DNA of 64,000 nucleotides from Aeromonas rivipollensis (GCF_037811135.1 NZ_CP149130.1:236001-300000); one strand, 5' to 3'; counted from the stretch's first letter, positions 27,678-37,194 are shown. Numbers and translations: made by a program. Notes: generated by a model from the sequence alone, not told the origin.

Positions 27678-27902
27678 GGTGATCTCTCCGCTGTAGGCAT
27701 CGACCTGCAGCTGCACCCGCCTATCGTCGGCATCCAGGGTTTCCACCTCGAATTTGTCCCCTTCCAGCTCGACTTCCCGAATGTCGTGATACCCTTGGGC
27801 CAGCAACAGCTTGACCAGGGCCGGCATGTCGAGACGCGCCTGAGCCGCCCAGCCAAGGGTGGAAAAAAGGCAGAGGATCAGCAGGATACTGCGTGGGATC
27901 AT
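27660..27902 (-). CDS. Small periplasmic PepSY-domain protein
   Basis: About 80 residues: a signal peptide (IPRSILLILCLFSTLGWAAQA) and one PepSY domain (LVKLLLAQGYHDIREVELEG then DDRRVQLQVDAYSGEI). Such small secreted PepSY proteins often accompany two-component systems or bind proteases. I take the ATG at 27902 because GGA lies 6 bp upstream; the ATG at 27908 directly abuts it and is the alternative. It is divergent from a second PepSY-like gene across about 70 bp, next to the response regulator gene. Confidence 0.8.
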   Translation of the reverse strand: MIPRSILLILCLFSTLGWAAQARLDMPALVKLLLAQGYHDIREVELEGDKFEVETLDADDRRVQLQVDAYSGEITKKEAD

Positions 27903-27971
27903 ATTCATTCCGGATTCATGGCTGGCACACTATAAACGGCATTATGTTAGGTTTTGAGAGATGAATCACCC

Positions 27972-28304
27972 ATGAATAGCGCACTGCCCCTGCTTGGATT
28001 GCTGCTGCCGATGCTGGTCCAGGCGGCCCAGCCGAATGAGGCCTTGCTGCAACAAGCGGTCAGCGAGGGGCGGATCCGGCCTTTTCATGAGCTGATGGAG
28101 GTGGCTTCCCGCCTGCCGGTGCGCGTGCTGCGCGTCGATCTGGGGGAGGAGGACGGGGTCTGGCTCTATGAGCTTCGGCTCATCGACGACGAGAACAGCG
28201 TCATCAAGGTGGGCTATCGCGCCGACAACCTGGAGATGGTGTGGCTCAAGGGCCATCATCTGGAGCGCCTGTTCGAGCCTCGCCCGCCCCCGGAGGAGGA
28301 GTGA
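27972..28304 (+). CDS. Secreted PepSY-like protein upstream of a two-component system
   Basis: The 110-residue protein has a signal peptide (MNSALPLLGLLLPMLVQAAQ) and a PepSY-like fold (PVRVLRVDLGEEDGVWLYEL then DENSVIKVGYRADNLEM), ending in an acidic proline-rich tail. It is the first gene of a likely operon with the response regulator (82 bp downstream) and kinase. An accessory sensor or target role is inferred from this position only. The ATG at 27972 is used; an ATG at 27961 is out of frame. Confidence 0.8.
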   Translation: MNSALPLLGLLLPMLVQAAQPNEALLQQAVSEGRIRPFHELMEVASRLPVRVLRVDLGEEDGVWLYELRLIDDENSVIKVGYRADNLEMVWLKGHHLERLFEPRPPPEEE

Positions 28305-28385
28305 TCCGCCGGATGCTCCCCGCCCCGATGGCTCGTCCCCCAATCGCCGCCGCGACAGGCGCAACTCTGCTTTGGATACCCATTT

Positions 28386-29042
28386 ATGCGAATTCTGATA
28401 GTTGAAGATGAAAAGATCCTGGCCGGCCAGCTGGCGGAACAGCTGCGCCTGTCAGGCTTTGTGACCGATCTCTGCCACGATGGCAACGAGGCGGGTTTTC
28501 TCGGCGAGACCGAGCCCTATGACGCCATCATCCTGGATCTCGGCCTGCCGGGGCGCGATGGTCTGAGCGTGCTCAAGGAGTGGCGCAGCAAGGGGATAGA
28601 CACACCAGTGCTGGTGCTGACCGCCCGTGGCCAGTTGCACGAGAAGATAGAAGGGCTCAACGCCGGGGCCGATGACTACCTCACCAAGCCGTTCCAGGTC
28701 GCCGAGCTGGTGGCCCGGGTGCAGGCCCTGGTGCGCCGGGCGGCGGGCAATGCCAGCTCCATCCTGGAAATAGGCGGGGTGCGGCTCGACATGGCGGCGT
28801 CCCAGGTATGGTACGAAGGCACCCCCATCAAGCTGACTGCCCACGAATTCCGGGTGCTGGGGTACCTGATGCAGCACAGGGGCAAGGTGGTGTCGCGCAG
28901 CGAGCTGATCGACCACATCTATGCCCAGGATTTCGATCGCGACTCCAACACCGTCGAGGTGTTCATCGGCCGGATCCGCAAGAAGACCCATGCCGATCTG
29001 ATCGAGACGGTGCGCGGTCTCGGCTACCGGATCAACGAGTGA
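28386..29042 (+). CDS. OmpR/PhoP-family response regulator
   Basis: The 218-residue regulator has a receiver domain (VEDEK, phospho-acceptor Asp51 in AIILDLGLPGRDG, conserved Lys in YLTKPF) and a winged-helix DNA-binding domain (LTAHEFRVLGYLMQHRGKVV, SNTVEVFIGRIRKK, IETVRGLGYRI). It is closest in feel to the PhoP/QseB branch. The kinase gene starts 37 bp downstream. The PepSY genes immediately upstream may be targets. I do not assign a specific name because several PhoP-like systems occur in related bacteria. Confidence 0.9.
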   Translation: MRILIVEDEKILAGQLAEQLRLSGFVTDLCHDGNEAGFLGETEPYDAIILDLGLPGRDGLSVLKEWRSKGIDTPVLVLTARGQLHEKIEGLNAGADDYLTKPFQVAELVARVQALVRRAAGNASSILEIGGVRLDMAASQVWYEGTPIKLTAHEFRVLGYLMQHRGKVVSRSELIDHIYAQDFDRDSNTVEVFIGRIRKKTHADLIETVRGLGYRINE

Positions 29043-29079
29043 GACTAACGCTGATGCCAGCACGGCAGGGGGTCGATGA

Positions 29080-30429
29080 ATGAGGCTGGTGCGTACCCTG
29101 CGGGGACGGTTGGTGGCCATCGCCCTGGTCTGGTGCGGGCTCTTCCTGTTCGCCACCGGCTTCAGCCTGCAGACCATGATGCGCAACTACTGGCAGGAGG
29201 CGGAAGCCGACGGCCTGCGGTTGCAGCTCTACGATCTGCTCTCCCGCCTGGAGATCCAGCCCGATGGTCTGCCCGTGGTCACCGAGCCCATGGCGGATCC
29301 CCGTTTCCGCCAGCCCTATTCCGGCTATTACTGGCAGCTTGAACTGGGGGATGCGGTGGTCAGCCGCTCCCGCTCCCTGTGGGATGTGCACCTGAGCGCC
29401 CACGGCCTGAAGTCGGCCTTCGGGGATCCGGATCTCTTCGTCGGCAAGGGGCCCAACAAGGAGCCCCTGCTGATCATGACCCGCACTGTGCTGCTGCCGG
29501 GCTCTGACAAGGTGTTTACCCTGGTGATGGCCAAGGACAGCAGCGCCTTGACCCAGACCCTGAAGAAGACCCGGATCAGCCTCTTCCTCGGTCTCGGCTT
29601 CGCCGCCGCCGGCCTGGTGCTGGGCTTCATGTTCCAGATCGTCTACGGCCTGCGTCCGCTCCATCTGCTGCGCCGCGAGCTGGGCCGGGTCCACCAGGGC
29701 CATCAGGAGGGGTTCCGGCTGCGCTATCCGCTGGAGATCCAGCCGCTGGTGGAAGACATCAACCGCCTGCTGCACCACTACAGTGAGCTGCTGCAGCGGG
29801 CCCGCTCCCACACCGGCAACCTGGCTCACGCCCTCAAGACGCCGCTCAGCATAATGCGCAATCAGGTGGCCCAGCTGCCCCCCGAGGATCAGGCCGCCAT
29901 CGGCGAGCAGCTCGACCAGATCCAGCGCCACATCGACTATCACCTTGGCAAGGCGCGGGTCACCGGGGCCGCCAAGATCCTCGGTGTCTCGACCCCGGTG
30001 CGGGCACGGGTGGAGTACATCTGCCGCGCCTTCTCCCGTCTCTACCCGGGCAAGAGGGTGGACCTGCAGGTGCCGGCCAACCTGGCGGTCGGGGTGGAGG
30101 AGCAGGACTTCGACGAGATGGTGGGCAATTTGCTGGAAAATGCCTTCAAATGGTCGGCCAGCCAGCTGCGCATCTCCAGCGCCGAGCTGGGGGGCTGGAT
30201 CACCCTGCGCATCGAGGATGACGGTCCCGGCATGAGCGAGGATCAGATAGCCAAGGCGGTGCTGCGCGGGGTGCGCCTCGACGAGAAGGTACCGGGCTCC
30301 GGGCTCGGCCTCAACATAGTGTCAGACCTGGCCGAAGCCTATCGTGGCAGCCTCATCATGGGGCGGGCCGAACTGGGGGGGCTTGCCGCCTCGCTCTCCC
30401 TGCCCAAGGTGGCCAGGGTCGACGGTTAA
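29080..30429 (+). CDS. PhoQ-like sensor histidine kinase
   Basis: The 449-residue inner-membrane kinase has a first helix (LVAIALVWCGLFLFATGF), a periplasmic domain of about 130 residues (PYSGYYWQLE), a second helix (LFLGLGFAAAGLVLGFMFQI), HAMP, an atypical H-box GNLAHALKTPLSIMRNQ like that of PhoQ, and ATPase segments NLLENAFKWSASQ, EDDGPGMSEDQ and GSGLGLNIVSDLAE. The start has a G-rich site 8 bp upstream; an out-of-frame ATG at 29076 overlaps it. The signal is unknown; in PhoQ relatives it is divalent cations or cationic peptides. Confidence 0.9.
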   Translation: MRLVRTLRGRLVAIALVWCGLFLFATGFSLQTMMRNYWQEAEADGLRLQLYDLLSRLEIQPDGLPVVTEPMADPRFRQPYSGYYWQLELGDAVVSRSRSLWDVHLSAHGLKSAFGDPDLFVGKGPNKEPLLIMTRTVLLPGSDKVFTLVMAKDSSALTQTLKKTRISLFLGLGFAAAGLVLGFMFQIVYGLRPLHLLRRELGRVHQGHQEGFRLRYPLEIQPLVEDINRLLHHYSELLQRARSHTGNLAHALKTPLSIMRNQVAQLPPEDQAAIGEQLDQIQRHIDYHLGKARVTGAAKILGVSTPVRARVEYICRAFSRLYPGKRVDLQVPANLAVGVEEQDFDEMVGNLLENAFKWSASQLRISSAELGGWITLRIEDDGPGMSEDQIAKAVLRGVRLDEKVPGSGLGLNIVSDLAEAYRGSLIMGRAELGGLAASLSLPKVARVDG

Positions 30430-30551
30430 TGCACAGATGAGTGAGGCGGCCCGGCATGGGCCGCTCGGGCCCGGGTCGTCCTCCGAGGTAGCATGGGGGG
30501 CGCACCAGGCATAAGATAGGGTCCTTATTTCAAGCGGTAGGAAGGGTAGCA

Positions 30552-31013
30552 ATGACTGACGATCCATGGGCGCTGTGCCATCTCGATGATTCGTTCGATG
30601 CCTCGGTGCTGGGTACCAAGGGAGCCCAGATCCAGTGGTTTGAGGACAGGGAGTCCCTGATCCAGTTCTTGCTGGAGGATTTTGTCGATCTGCTGGCCGA
30701 TGTGGGCGAGCTGGATGAGGATCAGACCGAGAGCGCCCGCGAGCGCTTCACCCTGCTGGTGGAGCAGAGTCAGGACGATCGCACCCTGATGGATGCCATC
30801 AACGATCTCGCCTCAGGCCTGCGCCGCATCGCTTGGCTGGGGCCGCTCTCGGAGCTTGCCGAGATCAGCGACGACTTCGCGAGCGGTCTGCGCGCCTTCT
30901 TCTGGACCCAGTATGATGGGGACGAGGATGACCCCGAGGCCTGGGTGCCGGAAGATCTCTGGCCCCAGCTCGTTGAGTGTGCGGAAGAATATATGGTAGA
31001 AGGCGACTTCTAA
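30552..31013 (+). CDS. Acidic protein of unknown function
   Basis: The 153-residue protein is strongly acidic (many Asp and Glu, for example YDGDEDDPEAWVPEDLW) and predicted cytoplasmic and helical. It has no signal or membrane segment and no motif that I recognise. The ATG at 30552 follows GGAAGGG at good spacing, and codon use is like that of its neighbours, so it is a real gene. It stands alone between the kinase and the convergent torA. Confidence 0.8.
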   Translation: MTDDPWALCHLDDSFDASVLGTKGAQIQWFEDRESLIQFLLEDFVDLLADVGELDEDQTESARERFTLLVEQSQDDRTLMDAINDLASGLRRIAWLGPLSELAEISDDFASGLRAFFWTQYDGDEDDPEAWVPEDLWPQLVECAEEYMVEGDF

Positions 31014-31113
31014 CCCATTCTCGAAATGTTTATCTGCTAAAAGGCAGATAACTATGTGGCTAAACACAAGGCTGGTGAGCGGCGATTAGGCCACTCGGAC
31101 AGTGATAGATAAG

Positions 31114-31140
31114 AAAACGGCGCCTTATGGCGCCGTTTTT
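31114..31140. terminator. bidirectional terminator between the acidic protein gene and torA
   Basis: AAAACGGCGCC (31114-31124), a TTAT loop and GGCGCCGTTTT (31129-31139) form an 11-bp perfect stem, with T residues on the plus side and A residues on the other. It serves minus-strand torA, whose stop is 16 bp away. Confidence 0.9.
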
Positions 31141-31155
31141 GTGTTCATCCGGGCA

Positions 31156-33636
31156 TCAGGCGTGGGCCGGCACCGCGTGGGCCGTGTTGATAAGCTCCGG
31201 GCCTGTGTACTTCTCGATCTGCAATTGGGCCATGTGACCGCAGTTGCCTTGCGCCAGGCTGGACGAGCCCTCGTCGAAGGTGAGGCAGTTGACGTTGCCG
31301 TTCTTGCAGATGCTGCCCGCTTCACCCGGTTTGGCCGGGTCGTACCAGGCACCTTCGCAGATCCGCACCACGCCGGGGCGAATGTCTTTCGAGAGCAGCG
31401 CCCCCACTAGGATCTGGCCGCGCTCGTTGAAGGCGCGCACCAGGTCCCCATCCCGGATGCCGCGAGTCTTGGCGTCGTCCGGGTGGATGAGGATCGCCTC
31501 CCGATCGGCGATGGCGAACTTGTCCCGCAGCGGGGTGTTGTCCAGCTGGGAGTGCAGCCGCTGGGTCGGGTGGGAGGTGTTGAGGGAGAGCGGATAGCGC
31601 GTAGCCAGCTCGCTCTTGACCCACTCCTTGGGCTCATACCACTTGGGGTGGCCGGCGCAGTCGGCATAACCCATCCCGGCTACCGTGTTGGAGAAGATCT
31701 CGATCTTGCCGGACGGGGTACCGAGCGGGTTGAGCAGCGGGTTCTCGCGGAAATCGGCGTGACGGATCCACTGGCGGTTTGCCTCGGGGATCGGGAAGCG
31801 GATGTAGTTGTTGGACTCCCAGAACATGTTGAACGGCGGCAGCGCCACCCGTGCACCTCGGGCCTGGGCCGCCATACCGTCGTACATCTGCTTGAGCCAC
31901 AGCATCTCGTCCTTGCCTTCGGTGTACTGCTCCTGCACCCCCAGCTTGGCGGCGATGGCGCTGAAGATGTCGAAGTCGTTGCGGGACTCGTGCTGGGGGG
32001 GCACGCACTGGTGCATCGGGAACACATAGCGCTGGGAGTAGTCGCCACCCATCTCCAGATCGTTGCGCTCGTAGCTGGTGGTGACCGGCAGCACTATGTC
32101 GGCGTGTTTGGCGGTGGCAGTCCAGTAGGGTTCGTGGACTATCACTGTCTGTGGCTTGCGCCACGCCTGCAGCAGGTTGTTGGTGTCCTGATGGTGGTGG
32201 AAGGGGTTGCCGCCCGCCACGTAGACCAGCTTGATGTCCGGATAGGTCACCTTGCGGCCGTTGAAGTCGATGGTCTTGCCCGGGTTGGCGAGACAGTCGG
32301 CGATGCGGGCCACCGGGATCGGGGCCGGGCTGTTCTTGGGGGCGTTGCCGGCGGAGATACCGGCCAGAATGCCACCCTTGGCGGTGGGGCTGCCACCGGA
32401 GGAGTAGTGGTAGCTGAAGCCGTAGCCGCCGCCCGGCAGGCCGATCTGGCCCAGCATGGCCGCCAGGGTGATCAGCATCCAGTTCGGCTGCTCGCCATGC
32501 TGCTGACGCTGCATGCCCCAGCCGGCCATGATCATGGTGCGCTTGGCGGCCATGTCGAGGGCCAGCTGGCGAATGACCTTGGCCTCGACGCCGCAGACGC
32601 TGCTCGCCCACTCGGCGCTCTTCGGCTGACCGTCGTCCTTGCCCAGCAGGTAGTCGAGGAACTTGTCGAAGCCGACGGCGTAGCGATCGAGGAAGGCCTG
32701 ATCGTGCTTCTTCTCGCTATAAAGGGTGTGGGCCACCCCCAGCATCATGGCCACGTCTGTGTAGGCGTTCGGGGCTATCCACTCTGCGTTGGCCAGCTTG
32801 GCGGTCTCGTTGTAGACGGGATCGATGCTGATGACGCGGGTGCCCTTCTCCTTGAGGGCCTTGAAACCGGCCTGGCCCTCGTGATCCGGCATGTTCCAGC
32901 TGTTCTTGAGGGTGACCTGGGCGTTGACCCCCCAGAGCACCACCAGTTCGGCGTGCTCCACCACGTTGGGCCAGGCGGTCTGCTGCTCGTACACCTCGAT
33001 GGAGCCCATCACGTGGGACATGATCACCTGGGCCGCGCCTGTGGAGTAGTCACCGGCATAGCCGGTGAAGCCGCCACTGAGGTTCATCAGGCGGTGCAGC
33101 AGGGTGCGGCTGTTGTGGAACATGCCGACACTCTTCCAGCCGTAGGAGCCTGCGTGGATCGCCTGGGGGCCGAAGTCACTCTGCACGCGCTGGATTTCAG
33201 AGGCCACCAGTTCGATGGCCTGCTCCCAGCTCACCCGCACCCAGTCATCGGCGCCGCGCAGCTCCGGTTTGGCGCCCGGGCCGTGCTCCAGCCAGCTCTT
33301 GCGTACCATGGGGTACTTGATGCGGTTCTTGGCATGGACCTGGAACGGTGCCATATCGATGAGGTCATTCGGTGCCGGATCATCGGCCACCGGCTGGACC
33401 CGCACCATGCGGCCATCGGCGACTATGGCTTCGAAGGCTCCCCAGTGGGCGCCGGTCAGTATGCCCTTCTGGGCGGGGACCAGGGTGGGGAACTGCTCCA
33501 GCGCCGTGCTGATGGCCTGGGCCAGGGCGTGTTTCGGGAACAGGGCACCGAGCAGGGGCAGGGCGGCACAGGCCCCCAGGCCCTTGAGCAGGCTGCGGCG
33601 GGACAGATTGGTCTGTTGATCATTGAAAAAAGTCAT
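31156..33636 (-). CDS. torA: Trimethylamine-N-oxide reductase, molybdopterin catalytic subunit
   Basis: TorA reduces TMAO in the periplasm during anaerobic respiration. The 826-residue protein has a Tat signal (NLSRRSLLKGLGACAALPLL) and the DMSO-reductase-family core: TGAHWGAFEAIV, HAGSYGWKSVG, the serine that ligates molybdenum in GYAGDYSTGAAQ, VLWGVNAQVTLKNSWN, YVAGGNPFHHHQDTNNL and TSHPTQRLHSQLDN. TorC lies 22 bp upstream in the same direction. The dedicated chaperone gene torD does not follow, unlike E. coli torCAD. Confidence 0.95.
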   Translation of the reverse strand: MTFFNDQQTNLSRRSLLKGLGACAALPLLGALFPKHALAQAISTALEQFPTLVPAQKGILTGAHWGAFEAIVADGRMVRVQPVADDPAPNDLIDMAPFQVHAKNRIKYPMVRKSWLEHGPGAKPELRGADDWVRVSWEQAIELVASEIQRVQSDFGPQAIHAGSYGWKSVGMFHNSRTLLHRLMNLSGGFTGYAGDYSTGAAQVIMSHVMGSIEVYEQQTAWPNVVEHAELVVLWGVNAQVTLKNSWNMPDHEGQAGFKALKEKGTRVISIDPVYNETAKLANAEWIAPNAYTDVAMMLGVAHTLYSEKKHDQAFLDRYAVGFDKFLDYLLGKDDGQPKSAEWASSVCGVEAKVIRQLALDMAAKRTMIMAGWGMQRQQHGEQPNWMLITLAAMLGQIGLPGGGYGFSYHYSSGGSPTAKGGILAGISAGNAPKNSPAPIPVARIADCLANPGKTIDFNGRKVTYPDIKLVYVAGGNPFHHHQDTNNLLQAWRKPQTVIVHEPYWTATAKHADIVLPVTTSYERNDLEMGGDYSQRYVFPMHQCVPPQHESRNDFDIFSAIAAKLGVQEQYTEGKDEMLWLKQMYDGMAAQARGARVALPPFNMFWESNNYIRFPIPEANRQWIRHADFRENPLLNPLGTPSGKIEIFSNTVAGMGYADCAGHPKWYEPKEWVKSELATRYPLSLNTSHPTQRLHSQLDNTPLRDKFAIADREAILIHPDDAKTRGIRDGDLVRAFNERGQILVGALLSKDIRPGVVRICEGAWYDPAKPGEAGSICKNGNVNCLTFDEGSSSLAQGNCGHMAQLQIEKYTGPELINTAHAVPAHA

Positions 33637-33658
33637 ATCGAATTCCTCTGTTCCAGCC

Positions 33659-34789
33659 TTAGTGTGCCGCGCTCATGTCACTGGCATGTTTCTGCACGTA
33701 TTGGGTCAGCATGCGAGCCTGCTCCGGGGTGAGGGAGGTACGGGACTCCATCCCCTTGATGACGCCAATCCACTGGTTGGCATTGAAGTGATCCAGCGCG
33801 GTCAGACCGTGGCAGCCGGTACAGTTGTTGGACATCAGGGTGGAGGCGTATTGCCACAGCTTGCCCTGATCGCCGATGAGCTGGGTCTGGTCCACCCAGG
33901 CGGTCAGCTTGACCTGATGCCAGGTGAGGTTGGTGGCACTGTCGGTTTCACTCTGGCCGGTGACGAGCGCTTTCTTGGCGACATCGCCGACCAGCACGCT
34001 CAGGATGCGTTTGCCGGGGGCGGCGTAGAACACCTCGCTCACCCCGTCCTGCTGCCAGCCCTCGATCTGCACCTGGGCGCGGCCGCTGTCGTTGGCCAGC
34101 ACTTCCACCTTGGTGGAGGGCATCAGGGTGCCTTCGTCCGTGGTGGCCTTGGCATCGAGGTACAGGGGCGTGGTGGCGATGGCGTAACGGGTGGTGACGC
34201 TGGCCGGCGTCTGGGCAGCGGCGGCAGCCAGTTCACTGGCGCCGGCGGCAGCCAGACCGCTCATGTCGGGCATGATGTGGGCGACGCCGCGGTGGCAGTC
34301 GATGCAGGTCTGGCCCTCCTTGATGGCGACCGGGTGTTCGGCGCGGGCGTTGGGGCGCTGGGCCAGAATGTCCATGGCTGCGTAGCTGTGGCAGCTGCGG
34401 CAGGTGGCGGAGTCATTGGCCTTGAGCTGATCCCAGACCGTCTGGGCCATGCGCAGCTTGTGGGCTTCGTATTTCTCAGGAGTGTCGAGGGTGCCGATCG
34501 CCTCGTGATAGATGTCCTTCACGGCGCGGATCTTTGTCCAGAGGTAGGAGGCGGGCTCATTGGGAATGTGGCAGTCGGCGCACTCGGCACGGATCCCCTT
34601 CACGTTCTGGAAGTGGACGCTGCCCTGATACTCGGCGAGCGGTGTCTGCATGGAGTGGCAGGAGACGCAGAATTCGGTGGAGCTGGTCTTGTGCAGCACT
34701 GTGACTGTCACTCCCAGTGCCGCGACGCCCAGCAGGGCTCCGAGCAACAGGAGCCAGAACCAGGTCTTTCTCAACATTTTTCCAAGCAT
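33659..34789 (-). CDS. torC: Pentahaem c-type cytochrome TorC
   Basis: TorC carries electrons from menaquinol to TorA. The 376-residue protein has an N-terminal membrane anchor (TWFWLLLLGALLGVAALGVTV). Four haem motifs are in the NapC/NirT-like domain (CVSCH at 41, CADCH at 70, CRSCH at 130, CIDCH at 162) and a fifth, CTGCH at 323, is in the C-terminal domain, the layout of TorC. It starts at the ATG at 34789; an in-frame ATG four codons later is possible. It forms an operon with torA. No TorR boxes (CTGTTCATAT) are seen upstream. Confidence 0.94.
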   Translation of the reverse strand: MLGKMLRKTWFWLLLLGALLGVAALGVTVTVLHKTSSTEFCVSCHSMQTPLAEYQGSVHFQNVKGIRAECADCHIPNEPASYLWTKIRAVKDIYHEAIGTLDTPEKYEAHKLRMAQTVWDQLKANDSATCRSCHSYAAMDILAQRPNARAEHPVAIKEGQTCIDCHRGVAHIMPDMSGLAAAGASELAAAAAQTPASVTTRYAIATTPLYLDAKATTDEGTLMPSTKVEVLANDSGRAQVQIEGWQQDGVSEVFYAAPGKRILSVLVGDVAKKALVTGQSETDSATNLTWHQVKLTAWVDQTQLIGDQGKLWQYASTLMSNNCTGCHGLTALDHFNANQWIGVIKGMESRTSLTPEQARMLTQYVQKHASDMSAAH

Positions 34790-35136
34790 GGCGGCAGTTC
34801 CCTACGATCAAATATTACCAATATAGTAGTAGTCTTGGTGGGAGAGGGGTTGACCTCGGTTATGGTTTTTATTCTTAAATTTAAATTTTTTCCGTTTTAA
34901 ATTTCACACTGATATCTCTGGTTGAATTTAAATCAACTTGAGATTGTTAACTTTGTTAGTTTAGCTTTATTTGGCTCTCTTTTTGTCATCATATCCACAT
35001 TAAACATGCCGGAAGCGGTTCTGCCGCGATGTTTTGCTCTCCAGTGCTACTGTCTGGCCCCGAATGGGCAGGTGTTGGGCTTTACGAAAGGCTCGATATA
35101 TACTGTTTGCATATACAGTGATCAGGTTTGTCAGTC
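34790..35136. other. 347-bp divergent control region torC / topB
   Basis: No gene is seen. The torC-proximal part (34860-34980) is very AT-rich, with runs such as AAATTTAAATTT and a 15-bp near-palindrome TTGAATTTAAATCAA (34922-34936). Next is a stem-loop at about 35002-35034 (AAACAT with ATGTTT, inner GCGG/CCGC). At the right end is a LexA-type box overlapping the topB promoter, listed separately. Confidence 0.6.
35101..35120 (+). promoter_or_regulatory. LexA (SOS) box upstream of topB
   Basis: TACTGTTTGCATATACAGTG contains the exact LexA core CTGT-N8-ACAG, with flanking TA as in the E. coli consensus TACTGTATATATATACAGTA. It ends 16 bp before the topB ATG, overlapping a TATATA-like -10 region, so LexA binding would block topB transcription. 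Confidence 0.78.
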
Positions 35137-37110
35137 ATGCGACTCTTTATTGCCGAAAAGCCCAGCCTTGGCCGCGCCATCGCCGATGTTCTGCCCAAGC
35201 CCCACAAGAAGGGGGAGGGCTACATCGAGACGGCGCAGGGAGACGTGGTGACCTGGTGTATCGGGCACCTGCTGGAGCAGGCGGAGCCCGATGCCTATGA
35301 TGCGGCCTACAAGCAGTGGCGCATGGAGCAGCTCCCCATAGTGCCGAACCAGTGGCAGCTGGTGGCCAAGCCCAAGACCAAGAGCCAGCTTGCCGTGATC
35401 AAGCGGCTGATCAAGCAGGCCGACTGCGTGGTCAATGCCGGTGACCCGGACAGGGAGGGGCAACTGCTGGTGGACGAGGTGATCGACTTCCTCGGCTACC
35501 CCAAACTCAAGCCGGTGCAGCGCTGCCTCATCAGCGATCTCAATCCCCCTGCGGTGCGCCGTGCCCTCGACAAGCTGCGGGACAACAAGGAGTTCGTGCC
35601 ACTGGCGGTCTCGGCGCTGGCCCGTAGCCGTGCGGACTGGCTCTATGGTATCAACATGACCCGCGCCTATACCCTGCTCGGACGCAAGGCCGGCTGCAGC
35701 GAGCTGCTCTCGGTCGGCCGGGTGCAGACGCCGCTGCTGGGGCTGGTGGTGCGGCGGGATCTCGAGATAGACGCCTTCGTGCCCAAACCCTTCTACGAGG
35801 TGCTGGCCCATGTGGTGACGGAGCGCAACGAGGGGTTCAGCGCCAAGTGGCTGCCTTCCGAGTCCTGTGCGCCCTGGCAGGACGAGGAGGGGCGGGTGCT
35901 CAACCGGGCGTTGGCCGCCAAGGTGGTGGAGCGGATCCAGGGCCAGCCAGCCCGGGTGGAGGAGGTGGAAGAGCAATCCCGCAAGCAGGCTGCGCCACTA
36001 CCTCACAACCTCTCCAGCCTGCAGATCGATGCCGCCAAGCGGTTCGGCATGGACGCCAAGCGGGTGCTGGATCTCTGCCAGAGCCTCTACGAGCGCCACA
36101 AGCTCATCACCTACCCCAGATCCGACAGCCGTTATCTGCCGAGCGATCACTTCAATCGGGCGCCCCAGGTGCGGGATGCCATAGCCGCAACGGCACCCGC
36201 CCTGGCCAAGGCGGTGAGCGAAGCGGACGGCAAGCTGCGCAGCAAGGCCTGGAACGACGGCAAGGTGGATGCCCACCACGCCATCATCCCCACCGAGAAA
36301 CATGGCAACCTGGCAAGCCTCTCCGCCGATGAGGGCAAGCTCTATGGCCTGGTTGCCCGTCAGTACCTGCTGCAGTTCTATCCTCCGTTCGAGTACAACG
36401 ATAGCCGGGTGTTGCTGCGCATCGCCGGTGGCCTGTTCCAGGCCAAGGCGCGGCGCATCCTCAAGGCGGGCTGGAAGGCGCTGCTCGGGGTCGAAGAGGA
36501 CGATGAGGAGGAGGCCGGTACCCTGCCTGCGCTGCGAGAAGGGGAGCAACTGCGGTGCGAGCGGGGCGAGCTGCTGGAGAAGATGACCCAGGCACCCAAG
36601 GCATTCACCGACGCCACCCTGCTGGCCGCCATGACGGGCATAGCCCGCCATGTGCAGGATCCCGAGATCCGCAAGATCCTGCGCGAGACAGATGGCCTCG
36701 GCACCGAGGCGACCCGTGCCGGCATCATAGACCTGCTGTTCAAGCGCCGCTTCCTGGTGCGGCAGGGCAAGAGCATCAAGGCAACACCGACCGGACGGGC
36801 CCTGATCCAGGCACTGCCTGCCACTGCCACCACGCCGGACATGACTGCCTTGTGGGAGCAGCACCTCGGCCGGATCGCCGAGCGTCACGCCAGTTACCAG
36901 CAATTTATGGGGCCGCTCACCGAGCAGCTTAACGGGCTGATCGAGGGGGCCAGGCAGGATTCGGGGGCCAGCTTCAGCGCCCTGCCCAGGGAGGCGCCGG
37001 GGGCCGGCAAGCGGCGTTTCACCCGCCGCAAGAGTTCGTCGGTCAGTGGCGCCGCTGCGCAGCCCCGCAAGGGGGCGGGCAAGCGCCCGGCCAGAAGCAA
37101 GGCGGCCTGA
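35137..37110 (+). CDS. topB: DNA topoisomerase III
   Basis: TopB is a type IA topoisomerase that decatenates DNA and works with RecQ. The 657-residue protein (E. coli 653) begins with the Toprim domain ([35 protein letters not shown]) and has the catalytic tyrosine in [16 protein letters not shown]. It ends in a basic, Lys/Arg-rich tail ([11 protein letters not shown]). The ATG at 35137 is preferred to the TTG at 35128. The LexA box just upstream points to SOS control. A bidirectional terminator separates it from convergent ktrB. Confidence 0.96.
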   Translation: MRLFIAEKPSLGRAIADVLPKPHKKGEGYIETAQGDVVTWCIGHLLEQAEPDAYDAAYKQWRMEQLPIVPNQWQLVAKPKTKSQLAVIKRLIKQADCVVNAGDPDREGQLLVDEVIDFLGYPKLKPVQRCLISDLNPPAVRRALDKLRDNKEFVPLAVSALARSRADWLYGINMTRAYTLLGRKAGCSELLSVGRVQTPLLGLVVRRDLEIDAFVPKPFYEVLAHVVTERNEGFSAKWLPSESCAPWQDEEGRVLNRALAAKVVERIQGQPARVEEVEEQSRKQAAPLPHNLSSLQIDAAKRFGMDAKRVLDLCQSLYERHKLITYPRSDSRYLPSDHFNRAPQVRDAIAATAPALAKAVSEADGKLRSKAWNDGKVDAHHAIIPTEKHGNLASLSADEGKLYGLVARQYLLQFYPPFEYNDSRVLLRIAGGLFQAKARRILKAGWKALLGVEEDDEEEAGTLPALREGEQLRCERGELLEKMTQAPKAFTDATLLAAMTGIARHVQDPEIRKILRETDGLGTEATRAGIIDLLFKRRFLVRQGKSIKATPTGRALIQALPATATTPDMTALWEQHLGRIAERHASYQQFMGPLTEQLNGLIEGARQDSGASFSALPREAPGAGKRRFTRRKSSSVSGAAAQPRKGAGKRPARSKAA

Positions 37111-37146
37111 GTGGCGCGGGGCCATGCGGCGACATGAGTCGCAAAA

Positions 37147-37174
37147 AGAGAGAGGGGCCCTGGGCCCCTCTCTC
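37147..37174. terminator. bidirectional terminator topB / ktrB
   Basis: A perfect palindrome, AGAGAGGGGCCC-TG-GGCCCCTCTCT, lies between the convergent genes. An A-run precedes it, which gives a T-run for minus-strand ktrB only if transcription continues past it; the plus side lacks a T-run. Confidence 0.7.
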
Positions 37175-37194
37175 GATCTGGTTCTGGCGGCCGA

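Noticed and set aside
34922..34936. TTGAATTTAAATCAA as an FNR site upstream of torC
   Set aside because: The spacing is one base too long (TTGA-N7-TCAA, whereas FNR needs TTGAT-N4-ATCAA), so I keep it only as a palindrome.
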